In this document: positions 6,701 through 10,537 of the stretch, piece after piece
How the letters are laid out: each line of letters starts with the position of its first letter
How positions within the stretch are numbered: position 1 is the first letter of the stretch
Assembly: GCA_003573635.1 (NCBI GenBank)
Contig: QUTJ01031252.1
Coordinates: 1 to 10,537 of the forward strand
Reading direction: 5' to 3'
Length of the DNA stretch: 10,537 bases
From: Goniomonas avonlea
Taxonomy: Eukaryota; Cryptophyceae; Goniomonadida; Goniomonadaceae
Made by a program: the position numbers and the translations under genes
Notes under the pieces: generated by a model
What the model saw: only the letters and a program-made list of their open reading frames with translations
Told to the model about the DNA's origin: nothing
The model's database searches: none

Positions 6701-8382
6701 TCAATCACGAACATTCCATTGCAGCCGCCGTTGATGGGTACTTGAACTTTATTTGTGTTGTTGGCCGATTTTTTGGCCTGTGTGACCCGCACGAACATTT
6801 CGCATGCCACACGCACCCAGCACGCAGACATTTAGAACGATAGAAGCACACCCATAGTTTTACCACACCCTCACACACGCGCACGCGCACGTCAAGTGTC
6901 ATCATCGGCAATGACTGACTAACACTGAGGCCATTTACCAGGCAGTCCACAACGTTTTGGCGCTCTGCAGACCACCCTGGGGCGGTGTCGATTACGATGG
7001 TGTTCGATGTGCGGGTGGTCCTGCGCCAAGTTGTTGTCTCCTGGCAGGGAGGCTTTGCCGCCAAGTGCGATTTACCCGTTTCCCATTTCCAAACTCTCTC
7101 TCTCTTCTCGTCTCTCCACTAGCCTATGGAATAGGAAGACTACGGTGGGGGATAGTGTCTTCCGCTGCCCTCACGTCATGTCACCAGCTGTGTACTCCCT
7201 GTTCAGGGTGTGAATCCTCTCTTCAGGAGCAGTGGGGAGTAGTCACGTGTGCAGGAGTGGTCACGTGCTCGTGTTCAGAGTGGCGTGTCTCCTGCGTTGC
7301 AGGAGTAGCAGCCGTGTGGTAGGAGCATGGGCGCATGTTCACGCACCTGCCGGCAGGGAGTACGTCGTGGAGGCCAACGACGGCGCCGACTGGATCACTC
7401 TCAGGGCTCTGTCGGCAGCACAACGCAAGGTGCCCTGTTATTTGTTGATTCCCTTGGTTCTGGAACTTCAGAAGCTTGTCGCGAGAATGATCAAGCAACA
7501 CAATACAGATGCGTACTGATGCATGATCAGGTCCAACTTTTTGTGCCACACCTTGCTGCCGCCTCGGACTGGTCAGTCGCCAACCGGGTTGACACAATTG
7601 ATATTGGCACTGACTCTGCTGCCTCGGGACGAATTCGGGGTGAGAGCGGAGACAGCGGAGAAGGTGAAGGTCGCCTCGGCCCACGGGGCGCCGCTGCTCT
7701 TCGTTTTACTTTTTCCAAGGTATGAGTCTCATCCACACACTGGAGCATTCGACTTCCCCCGAAGGCAAAGCCCGCAGACTTTGCCTTGTCCTGTCGTTCG
7801 CGCAACATTACAAGCTGTATGTGCCGATGCAAACACACTTTTTACGTTGTTCCGGTTTCCAGCTCACGCGAATACGTGCAGGGGTTCTATCCAGGGTATC
7901 GAATCAAGTCATTGGATGTAATGGGATTTCCATTGCTGGGACGAGCGTTAGAGCACGTACACGTGCCCATTGATGACTCCGTGAGTGGTTAAACCCCGAG
8001 CAGTGATCCTGAGGTTTCTCACTCGTGAGATAGCCTCATCAACTCAGGAAATCATGGCCAACCCCCATTCTATATGTACAAATATGCCAAATTGCCTGTC
8101 ACTCGGAGCCTCAAACGCGGCATTTTAGCGGCCATGATTTACTGCTCGAGGTTTAACCCTTGTCACTGATCAATACACGTTGCACATGGACAGGCAAAGT
8201 GGTCGAGTGACACGGTGTCCATGGATGAGAAACTTGGGTCATTGGCACTGGTCGAGTGCGCGTTTCTCACACGCCTACTCAATCTTAATGGTTGCCCGCG
8301 TTTCTTTGAGACCTCCACATGGTGGGCGGCAATACTAATGGTTGAGCACATGTGTGCTTCACAGGGACATTTGGCTCAGTGA
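630..8382 (+). CDS. LRRC40-like leucine-rich repeat protein fused to a discoidin (F5/8 type C) domain; 22 exons
   Basis: Proposed join: 630-716, 870-974, 1170-1410, 1963-2102, 2441-2554, 2981-3121, 3301-3447, 3575-3715, 3801-4478, 4508-4675, 4763-4879, 5117-5251, 5352-5471, 5626-5751, 5910-6040, 6208-6307, 6640-6737, 6942-7064, 7357-7429, 7577-7719, 7863-7980, 8194-8382, giving about 1,144 residues. Residues 1-372 are LRRs (LxxLxLxxNxLxxLP) ending in a cap (HNPVKSIPE, then GGVEAVLDYQR). Residues 373-850 form a second LRR block with a Ser-rich insertion and a second cap (NNLDNPPVKVIAQG, then AVLEFLR). This two-block, two-cap layout is that of LRRC40, as far as I recall the human protein. Residues ~905-1060 form a discoidin domain; ~1061-1144 are unassigned. 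LRRs usually bind proteins and discoidin folds bind glycans, lipids or proteins, so a scaffold or recognition role is likely. No signal peptide is evident at MAYLGQLYHARAS, so it is probably intracellular. The LRR half is firm; the joining of the two halves rests on matching phases only. Confidence 0.62.
870..974 (+). CDS. Exon 2: LRRs 1-2
   Basis: Begins after CTCTCAG in the same phase as exon 1, so FPPE joins VLELGVALKELRLDGN. It contains one full repeat (LKELRLDGNLLSSLP) and the start of the next (LSGLTAVE). Ending at GAG 974 gives a perfect-length repeat LTAVE+LQNNRLERLP with exon 3. That makes the donor GC (GCACGT), not GT. A GT donor at 969 would delete two residues from the repeat. Confidence 0.75.
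1170..1410 (+). CDS. Exon 3: LRRs 2-4, 3' part uncertain
   Basis: Starts after CTTGCACAG with LQNNRLERLPPSIG, then SLNLSRNKLRRIP and LRSLKTF. A further repeat half, NQLVALPSRI, follows in the same frame, but an excess segment of 13-14 residues (VTGAPSLARHTAA and neighbours) separates it from LKTF. A 30-nt GT...AG stretch at 1315-1344 could be a tiny intron that removes ten of those residues in frame. The end at 1410 uses the strong donor AAG|GTCAGT, phase 1, which matches exon 4. Earlier donors at 1308 and 1315 are alternatives. Confidence 0.6.
1411..1962 (+). other. Intron 3 with GA microsatellite
   Basis: GTCAGT...TCGCAG, 552 nt, the longest intron in the gene. No LRR-like reading could be found inside it in any forward frame. 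A (GA)n tract lies near its 3' end, where a polypyrimidine tract would normally be expected. Confidence 0.6.
1876..1944. repeat. (GA)n microsatellite
   Basis: Nearly pure GA dinucleotides over about 70 bases with a few interruptions (GAAAGA, GAATCAGA, GCGGGA). It lies inside intron 3, just upstream of the acceptor at 1962. Frames through it give Arg-Glu repeats and are not real coding sequence. Confidence 0.9.
1963..2102 (+). CDS. Exon 4: LRRs 5-6
   Basis: Starts after GTGTCGCAG in phase 1. The end reads MPVWTDVHLDDNRIKWLP, a clear repeat. The upstream part (LRGVFLTARGLLSCLYDMDP) keeps the spacing of the LRRC40 segment that lacks a regular L-P and carries a proline-rich turn instead. Ends CTCAG|GTAACG, phase 0. 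Acceptors at 1980 and 2001 are also phase-compatible but would remove half a repeat. Confidence 0.65.
2194..2246. repeat. Two-copy tandem repeat in intron 4
   Basis: AATGGCTGGTATTCGACGAT... (2194-2220) is followed directly by the related AATGGTTGATATTCGATGAT... (2221-2246). Both copies end in GTTGTC. It looks like a simple local duplication in intron 4 (2103-2440). Confidence 0.7.
2441..2554 (+). CDS. Exon 5: two LRRs in a short frame without ATG
   Basis: Reads SIVRLHLQRNILSSLPPWLG and LQSLCVTHNHLK, two textbook repeats. The acceptor is ATGGTAG at 2440 and the donor AAG|GTGCGT at 2555, both phase 0. It joins LAQ from exon 4 to ATSIVRLHL, and NHLK to VLPPSIANL of exon 6, both giving repeats of normal length. 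The exon is only 38 codons, so length-based open-frame searches miss it. Confidence 0.85.
2694..2900. repeat. Fold-back repeat in intron 5
   Basis: The arms 2720-2763 and 2857-2900 are reverse complements at 38 of 44 positions by eye, separated by about 93 bases. The left arm is embedded in a two-copy direct repeat: TGCAACAACACGATGA occurs at 2694-2709 and 2768-2783. It lies wholly inside intron 5 (2555-2980) and could fold in the pre-mRNA. No target-site duplication was identified, so a transposon origin is only possible. Confidence 0.75.
2981..3121 (+). CDS. Exon 6: LRRs 8-10
   Basis: Reads VLPPSIANLSCLESLDLSRN, then FLTRLPDCLAEL and LKLLSVEMNRLE. The acceptor is CTTGCGCAG at 2980 and the donor GAG|GTACCA, both phase 0. 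This is one of the clearest LRR exons in the window. Confidence 0.88.
3301..3447 (+). CDS. Exon 7: last repeats of LRR block 1
   Basis: Reads VLTPAVGLLTRLTTLRLGVN, NLRTLPPELCSS and LTHLDWRHNPVKSIPE. The acceptor GATGGCAG at 3300 keeps phase 0 with exon 6 (NRLE+VLT). The more pyrimidine-rich candidate CTCCAG at 3312 would break the frame. The HNP motif starts the first C-terminal cap. The donor is GAG|GTGCGT. Confidence 0.87.
3575..3715 (+). CDS. Exon 8: cap of LRR block 1 and start of block 2
   Basis: Begins VVRAGGVEAVLDYQRRLL, matching the family signature N-P-(x)n-G-x3-V-L-x-Y-x-R that closes the first LRR block of LRRC40. It then reads VHGCLDLRGLDLDVVP, the opening strand of the second block, and ends THLQ|GTCTGC. 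Phase 0 at both ends. Confidence 0.85.
3801..4478 (+). CDS. Exon 9: LRR plus ~190-residue Ser-rich disordered insertion
   Basis: Starts ACDNAAAQTLLLDNNRLVDL, an LRR that completes exon 8. It then opens into a low-complexity region rich in Ser, Arg, Asp and Ala (SRSVSQYASESLSRS, SADQSKNSAGSSRD). The end, VETLVCPLALS, looks like the start of the next repeat. Over 220 codons stay open, which supports coding. The region resembles a disordered, potentially phosphorylated linker and has no counterpart of this length in the LRRC40 proteins I recall. The 3' end is uncertain: GC donor GCAAGG at 4479, or GT donor at 4458. Confidence 0.75.
4508..4675 (+). CDS. Exon 10: LRRs of block 2
   Basis: Starts after GTGCCCGCAG with SNHLPSELI. 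A ~15-residue excess segment (TSKGEELVGAERSPHS) follows, then LGMLTNLRTLSVSCNRLVEL and ALAVLTLLE. The excess segment has GT...AG borders (GTAAGG...CACAG), but removing it would break the frame, so I keep it as an insertion. The donor is GAG|GTGCGT, phase 0. Confidence 0.78.
4763..4879 (+). CDS. Exon 11: LRRs of block 2
   Basis: Reads DLDVSYNKLEVMPVAVLG, then LQYLNLHKNNFVHPP. It continues exon 10 in phase 0 (TLLE+DLDVSYN, a perfect repeat). A branch-point-like ACTAAC lies immediately before the acceptor AG. The donor is taken as GCG|GTGCGC at 4880; an alternative GT at 4861 would end after NNF. Confidence 0.8.
5117..5251 (+). CDS. Exon 12: LRR of block 2
   Basis: Reads GLRIVPPEPLERS, then HLATLDVSSNSIASLDPRMH and ILE. 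The SxxSLDPxM segment matches the position of a conserved V-D-P in LRRC40. The acceptor GCGCGCAG at 5116 is the first usable one after an in-frame stop. The donor is GAG|GTGACG, phase 0. The N-terminal ~15 residues are longer than a standard repeat, so the 5' border is less sure than the 3' border. Confidence 0.75.
5352..5471 (+). CDS. Exon 13: LRRs of block 2
   Basis: Reads ALQVFRAAHNKLRTLPPELG, then LTELSVPHNHIHELPQ. The acceptor at 5351 (CTTGTACAG) is preferred to the one at 5360 because it gives ILE+ALQVF with exact LRR spacing. The donor is CAG|GTCCGC, phase 0. Confidence 0.85.
5626..5751 (+). CDS. Exon 14: LRRs of block 2
   Basis: Reads ALGQVTRLKLLDLAHNKI, then LRDLRTLRVQHNC. The acceptor TTTTGCAG at 5625 follows a good T-rich tract. 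The donor GTATGT at 5752 is the closest to consensus in the gene, phase 0. Confidence 0.86.
5910..6040 (+). CDS. Exon 15: final LRR and second C-terminal cap
   Basis: Reads LEGLNFALGTLPHLAELLIE, then GNNLDNPPVKVIAQG and AVLEFLR. This is the second copy of the cap signature seen in exon 8 and corresponds to the end of LRRC40 proteins. The exon ends AG|GTCTGC in phase 2. If that intron were not spliced, the frame would run on through 45 odd residues to a stop at 6194, which would end an LRR-only protein. Confidence 0.82.
6208..6307 (+). CDS. Exon 16: linker between LRR and discoidin parts
   Basis: Starts after TTGGCAG and restores the phase of exon 15 (AG+A = Arg), giving LEFLR+YNAPYDEEAC, then a Pro/Arg-rich stretch. 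Two phase-0 donors are possible, TGT|GTGCAA at 6239 and CAG|GTGTCT at 6308; I prefer the second because nearly all donors here follow AG. There is no domain. This exon carries the fusion hypothesis and is the least certain in the model. Confidence 0.45.
6400..6639 (+). repeat. Tandem repeat that duplicates a 3' splice site
   Basis: Inner repeats of ACTCTGCCACCACGAC sit in larger units ending CCGTCCCTGTGCAG followed by GTCCAC. Unit ends fall at 6507, 6581 and 6639, each a plausible acceptor. The last one feeds exon 17. The 6507 acceptor is exactly 132 nt upstream of exon 17 and in the same open frame, so its use would add 44 Pro/Ser/Thr-rich residues. Confidence 0.8.
6640..6737 (+). CDS. Exon 17: start of discoidin domain
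   Basis: Reads VHTVPPVSLLPRAQIMSSSE, then FNHEHSIAAAVDG. The A-x-x-x-S-S-E-F...A-x-D-G pattern is the classic N-terminal signature of discoidin/F5/8 type C domains. The acceptor is CTGTGCAG; the donor GG|GTACTT is phase 2. ATG 6685 (MSSSEF) could instead be the start of a separate gene, but it would cut into the first strand of the domain. Confidence 0.72.
6942..7064 (+). CDS. Exon 18: discoidin domain core
   Basis: Joins in phase 2 to give AAVDGQSTTFWRSADHPGAV, then VLRQVVVSWQGGFAAK. The AVDG-x-x-x-T-x-W-x-S run and the strand V-V-V-S-W...F-A-x-x-Y are hallmark positions of F5/8 type C domains. ACTAAC about 20 bases upstream of the acceptor is a good branch-point candidate. The donor is AA|GTGCGA, phase 2. 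Confidence 0.75.
7357..7429 (+). CDS. Exon 19: discoidin domain, DG..W strand
   Basis: AA+G restores Lys and the reading continues FAAKEYVVEANDGADWITL, then RALSAAQRK. In discoidin domains a Y-x-(I/V)-E-x-S-x-DG-x-x-W strand follows exactly here. The acceptor is GCCGGCAG, the donor AAG|GTGCCC, phase 0. Confidence 0.75.
7577..7719 (+). CDS. Exon 20: discoidin domain, later strands
   Basis: Reads SPTGLTQLILALTLLPRDEF, then AEKVKVASAHGAPLLFVLLF. The start after GGTCAG at 7576 is chosen because it is the only phase-0 acceptor near the open stretch. The downstream end CCAAG|GTATGA (phase 2) matches exon 21. The 5' border is weakly supported; the 3' part is more convincing. Confidence 0.5.
7863..7980 (+). 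CDS. Exon 21: end of discoidin domain
   Basis: AG+C restores Ser, giving FPSSREYVQGFYPGYRIKSL, then DVMGFPLLGRALEHVHVP. Y-x-I-x-x-L-D-V-x-G matches the final strand of F5/8 type C domains (often G-I-x-E-L-E-V-Y-G). The acceptor GTTTCCAG and the donor TCC|GTGAGT are both close to consensus. Confidence 0.68.
7993..8152. mobile_element. 160-bp MITE with TTAA target sites, piggyBac-like, in intron 21
   Basis: The left end ACCCCGAGCAGT (7993-8004) and right end ACTGCTCGAGGT (8141-8152) are inverted repeats with one mismatch. Both sides are flanked by TTAA (7989-7992 and 8153-8156). TTAA duplication is diagnostic of the piggyBac superfamily. Internal inverted repeats are also present, e.g. AAATCATGGCC near 8047 against GGCCATGATTT near 8130. 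No coding capacity, so it would depend on a transposase elsewhere. Removing it with one TTAA leaves an intron of about 49 nt. Confidence 0.72.
8194..8382 (+). CDS. Exon 22: C-terminal exon with stop codon
   Basis: Starts after CATGGACAG in phase 0 and reads AKWSSDTVSMDEKLGSLALV, then ECAFLTRLLNLNGCPRFFE and STWWAAILMVEHM, ending QGHLAQ and TGA at 8380-8382. The 62 codons are open and look helical and protein-like, but I recognise no family. It might be the start of a further helical domain if another intron exists near the end, for instance the acceptor-like CTTCACAG at 8364. Confidence 0.5.
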   Translation, partial: AKWSSDTVSMDEKLGSLALVECAFLTRLLNLNGCPRFFETSTWWAAILMVEHMCASQGHLAQ

Positions 8383-8524
8383 AAGCAGCCACGACCATCC
8401 GCACAGACTGGCCTGGAACAAGGTTCATCAGTCTCCAAACTCCCAAACTGTCTGTCAGGTTGAAACGCCCAAGCCGCGAAAAAGTTGAAACGGCAAGAAC
8501 GGTGCATCAAATTACAATTTTTGT
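8383..8524. other. Short gene-free gap (likely 3' UTR)
   Basis: No gene or clear RNA feature. An AT-richer patch (ATTACAATTTTTG) precedes the first structured hairpin. If transcription continues past the stop at 8382, the hairpin at 8531 would lie in the 3' UTR. Confidence 0.4.
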
Positions 8525-9370
8525 CTCGAGCATCCAACGGCTTGTCTAGTTGGATGTGAGGTGAGTTAGCGTGTCAGCTAACGCGAGCGCTAGCTGCAAA
8601 AACGTCGTTTTTTGAGTGCGAAACGACAGAGTTTTGTGCTGATAACGCATAAAGATTTGATGCTGATGACGGTTCAGCAGAAAGATATTCTGCTGATAGG
8701 GTTTTGAATCGGGGATTCAAGAGGGCCGGCTCGCACGATCCGGCGCTCTTGAAAACCGAGGCAACTGCATCGTGTTGCGGTTCTCGGTTGCTTGGTGTTA
8801 GCTCCAGAGTACAGAGTGCTTGTGTGTGAAAGTCGTTCTCCTGCGTCAGCGGGAGTGCGCCCGTGTGTGTGTGCGTTGACGGCGTGCGGTCATACTGGGT
8901 GTGGTCGGAACCGAACGCTTGGGCTTTTGCTGTGCCATGCCTTGCTTTGCTCATGTCAGGAATTTTCAATATAAAAATTTCTGTTGTTCAGCTCCGCGGG
9001 TAGGGTATGTTTGTTGTTTGCTTGTTTGCTTGTTCACCAACGGACCAGACATCTTAAACAATCCAAGATAGGACATCTAAGATATTGCTTGTCGTCATGC
9101 ATGCTGGTGTTGCTCGAAAAAGAAGAAGATATTATCGAGGTGTCGGTGAGCGTCGTGCAACGAGGTGGTCGTTCATAGGTAGTTCATTCTCAAGCAGAGA
9201 CACCGAAGACACTAGCAAAGCAACCACAGTGCGGATAGCACTGACAACTAAGCACGTCACGACAATGTCCAGCGAAAAAAAACCCTCGACCACCACCGAG
9301 CCGTCACACCTGACGGTCACCCCACGTCACACGTTTAAGCTCAATTTTAAGCACGAACGGTCCCACGTAA
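8525..9370 (+). ncRNA. Structured repeat element, copy A (multi-hairpin array)
   Basis: Opens with hairpin I (8531-8538 with 8549-8556, loop GGCTTGTCTA) and GTGAGGTGAGTTA. More hairpins follow: GTTAGC/GCTAAC (8565-8582), GTCGTTT/AAACGAC (8604-8627), TCAGCAGAA/TTCTGCTGA (8674-8696), TTGAATC/GATTCAA (8704-8720), CAAGAG..GCCGG/CCGGC..CTCTTG (8718-8751, exclusive with the previous one) and AACCGAG/CTCGGTT (8754-8789). The remainder to 9370 has less structure and ends in a block shared with copy B. There is no protein. Whether it is transcribed RNA or a mobile DNA element cannot be told from sequence; the ncRNA label is provisional. Confidence 0.5.
9250..9370 (+). repeat. Shared 3' block of element A
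   Basis: CACGTCACGACAATGTCC, a C/A-rich part with CGACCACCACCGA, the small hairpin CCGTCA-CACC-TGACGG, and GTCCCACGTA at the end. The same order recurs at 9980-10073, which defines it as the 3' end of a repeated unit. Confidence 0.55.
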
Positions 9371-9372
9371 CA

Positions 9373-10073
9373 CCGTAGCATTCCACGGCTTGTCTAGTGG
9401 AATGTGAAGCGAGTTGTCGCGTAGCGAACTAGCGACTAGCGCGCTAGCGCGCTAGCGAAGCTAGCTCACTGGCGGTTCGCTAACCGTAGAGTCGGAGGCT
9501 ATCTGGCGAGATAGGGGTGGATTGGGTTTGGAATTCAAGAGGGACGGCAGCGTGCCGTTTCACGCTCTTGAATTCCGGACCGCGCAGTGGCTGCGCGTTC
9601 GTCTCTTTTCTTGGTGTGTACTCGAGTTCCTAAGTGCGGAATTGGACGAGGTTCTTTTTGTGTGAAACTAAAAGGACAGTTTACTGATGGCGAGCGAAAA
9701 CGCTGGATCGGGAAAGATCTAGGCCGCGAAGCCTTCGCTGACGTCACTCCCACTCCTCTCTCTCTCCGTTGTGCTTTGTTTGCAAGGCATTGCACAGCAA
9801 TCAAACAAACACAACAAACAANTCGACACAGACACAGTGTCGGATGCAAATCCGTGGCCTGACCTCCGGTCACTAGAGCCACTAACGAGACTCCTCGCTA
9901 GTGGTCTAGCTACCCGCGGAGTCGACACAACGAAAGGTTTATTCAATGACAAGTAAATCAATGCCAGTACGCAAGCCAGGCATGTCACGTCAATGTTCAA
10001 AGAGTTCACCCCCCTCGGCCACCACGACCGTCAAACCTGACGGCACCCTCCCAGTGTCCACGTCCCACGTATG
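9373..10073 (+). ncRNA. Structured repeat element, copy B (multi-hairpin array)
   Basis: Hairpin I is CATTCCAC/GTGGAATG (9379-9404), followed by GTGAAGCGAGTTG. Then GTCGC/GCGAC (9416-9436), CGGTT/AACCG (9473-9486), CTATCT/AGATAG (9499-9514), an 11-bp arm GAATTCAAGAG/CTCTTGAATTC (9531-9575) enclosing ACGGC/GCCGT, and CGCGCAG/CTGCGCG (9581-9597). The order and some joining sequences (ATAGGG, TTCAAGAGGG, CTTGGTGT, TTGTGTGAAA) match copy A. Further on, CGACAC/GTGTCG (~9824-9842) and a long stem around 9872-9908 (CTAGAGCCACTA with TAGTGGTCTAG) occur. It contains one ambiguous base (9822). Provisional label as for copy A. Confidence 0.5.
9980..10073 (+). repeat. Shared 3' block of element B
   Basis: CATGTCACGTCAATGTTC, CGGCCACCACGACCGTCA, the hairpin CCGTCA-AACC-TGACGG and GTCCCACGTA, in the same order as 9250-9370 but shorter. 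The loop and flanks differ while the CCGTCA/TGACGG stem is kept. Confidence 0.55.
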
Positions 10074-10074
10074 T

Positions 10075-10122
10075 ACGTAACTCACTCAGCATTTCGCTAG
10101 ACAAGCAGACGAAATGCTCTCG
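10075..10122 (-). repeat. Minus-strand copy D of the conserved hairpin
   Basis: Read on the minus strand: CGAG, stem AGCATTTCG (10118-10110), loop containing GCTTGTCTAG, stem CGAAATGCT (10096-10088), then GAGTGAGTTACG. The loop and the GAGTT tail match the plus-strand copies, while most inner stem bases differ and still pair. It faces copy C and closes copy B like an inverted terminus. Confidence 0.7.
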
Positions 10123-10383
10123 AAGCCCGAAATCCTCCTGTGAAAATCGCTGCCGAGTAAAGAAGCTTGATAAACTCCTTCCTCTGTGTTCTCTGTACTT
10201 TTCCTGCAGGTGATACCAGCACGGTGCCAGACTCCACAGAACGCATGGACTCCTCATCGCTGTCCCGTTCTGAGAGGGTTAGCACGTTAGAGGTAACAGT
10301 ACTCGGAGTACGAGTGTTACTCGTGGTGGAAAGGTGAAGGTCGCTTCGATGACGAGACAGGCGAGTTCCAGCGGGCGCTGCCG
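10123..10383. other. Spacer between element copies D and C
   Basis: No convincing gene. A nested inverted repeat GTAACA...TGTTAC around GTACTC-GGA-GTAC sits near 10292-10320. Nothing else recognisable. Confidence 0.4.
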
Positions 10384-10537
10384 TCGTAGCATTCAACGGC
10401 TAGTCTAGTTGAATGTGAAGTGAGTTACCTGTATGAGAGTTTTACTGTTTTCCACGTTTGCTAGTGCGAGGTAGAACGACGTTTCGTGAAACGTCGTTGT
10501 ATGGGGCGGAGCCCCTTATCAGAGCAGCCCGACTTGG
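10384..10537 (+). ncRNA. Structured repeat element, copy C (cut by window end)
   Basis: Hairpin I is CATTCAAC/GTTGAATG (10390-10415) with loop GGCTAGTCTA, followed by GTGAAGTGAGTTAC. Then comes a long-range pairing TACCT/AGGTA (10426-10430 with 10469-10473), a 10-bp hairpin AACGACGTTT/AAACGTCGTT (10475-10498) and GGGGC/GCCCC (10503-10515). The 3' part lies outside the window. Provisional label as for copies A and B. Confidence 0.5.

Noticed and set aside
6379-6831. Minus-strand Gly/Arg/Trp-rich frame
   Set aside because: Translation of the tandem repeat and exon 17 in antisense; repetitive and without a domain.
7232-7519. Read-through of exon 19 to a stop at 7517 as the gene end
   Set aside because: It would truncate the discoidin domain before its last strands, which are found with matching phases in exons 20-21.
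8660-8700. CTGATGA followed by AAAG, suggestive of a hammerhead ribozyme
   Set aside because: No stem II between CTGATGA and a GAAA, and no matching stem III with a cleavage triplet; the bases instead form the TCAGCAGAA hairpin.
9587-9862. 91-codon plus-strand frame (GQFTDGERKRWIGKDLG)
   Set aside because: Crosses element B and an ambiguous base; no counterpart in copy A and no domain.
8531-10415. Integron attC sites or Helitron ends
   Set aside because: The hairpins lack attC core sites and no integrase is present. There is no CTRRT terminus at fixed distance after the hairpin, and the context is eukaryotic.
8531-10415. CRISPR array
   Set aside because: Only three same-strand repeats, 850-1,000 bases apart, with diverged stems; no regular spacers.

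Overview
The window reads as nuclear DNA of an intron-rich microbial eukaryote. Short, mostly in-frame coding blocks are separated by 85-550 nt stretches with GT/GC...AG borders, and there are no operons, ribosome binding sites or bacterial-type genes. I cannot place the organism. Some unicellular lineages (alveolates such as dinoflagellates and chromerids among them) have many introns and some GC-AG introns, but no lineage-specific marker is visible here.

Positions 1-629: C/T-rich minisatellite, then a pyrimidine-rich stretch with no convincing gene. It is probably the 5' flank of the main gene.

Positions 630-8382: one large plus-strand gene, reconstructed by joining exons on reading phase and domain continuity. 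The model has 22 exons and about 1,144 residues. The N-terminal ~840 residues are leucine-rich repeats (LRRs) organised like LRRC40: a first LRR block closed by an N-P...G...VL.Y cap, a second block interrupted by a ~190-residue Ser-rich insertion, and a second copy of the same cap. The following exons encode a discoidin/F5/8 type C (galactose-binding-like) domain and a C-terminal segment I do not recognise. Phases match at every proposed junction, so I favour a single LRR-discoidin fusion. Two adjacent genes (LRR to ~6194, discoidin from ~6685) remain possible.

The introns carry their own structure: a GA microsatellite, a fold-back repeat, a tandemly duplicated 3' splice site, and a 160-bp piggyBac-like miniature transposon flanked by TTAA.

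Positions 8383-10537: no convincing gene. This part holds an array of structured repeat elements. Each begins with a hairpin of near-constant loop (GGCTTGTCTA-like) whose stem sequences differ between copies while pairing is kept. Strings of further hairpins follow. There are three plus-strand copies (8531, 9379, 10390) and one minus-strand copy (10118). I recognise no known RNA or mobile-element family; it is the best candidate here for something undescribed.
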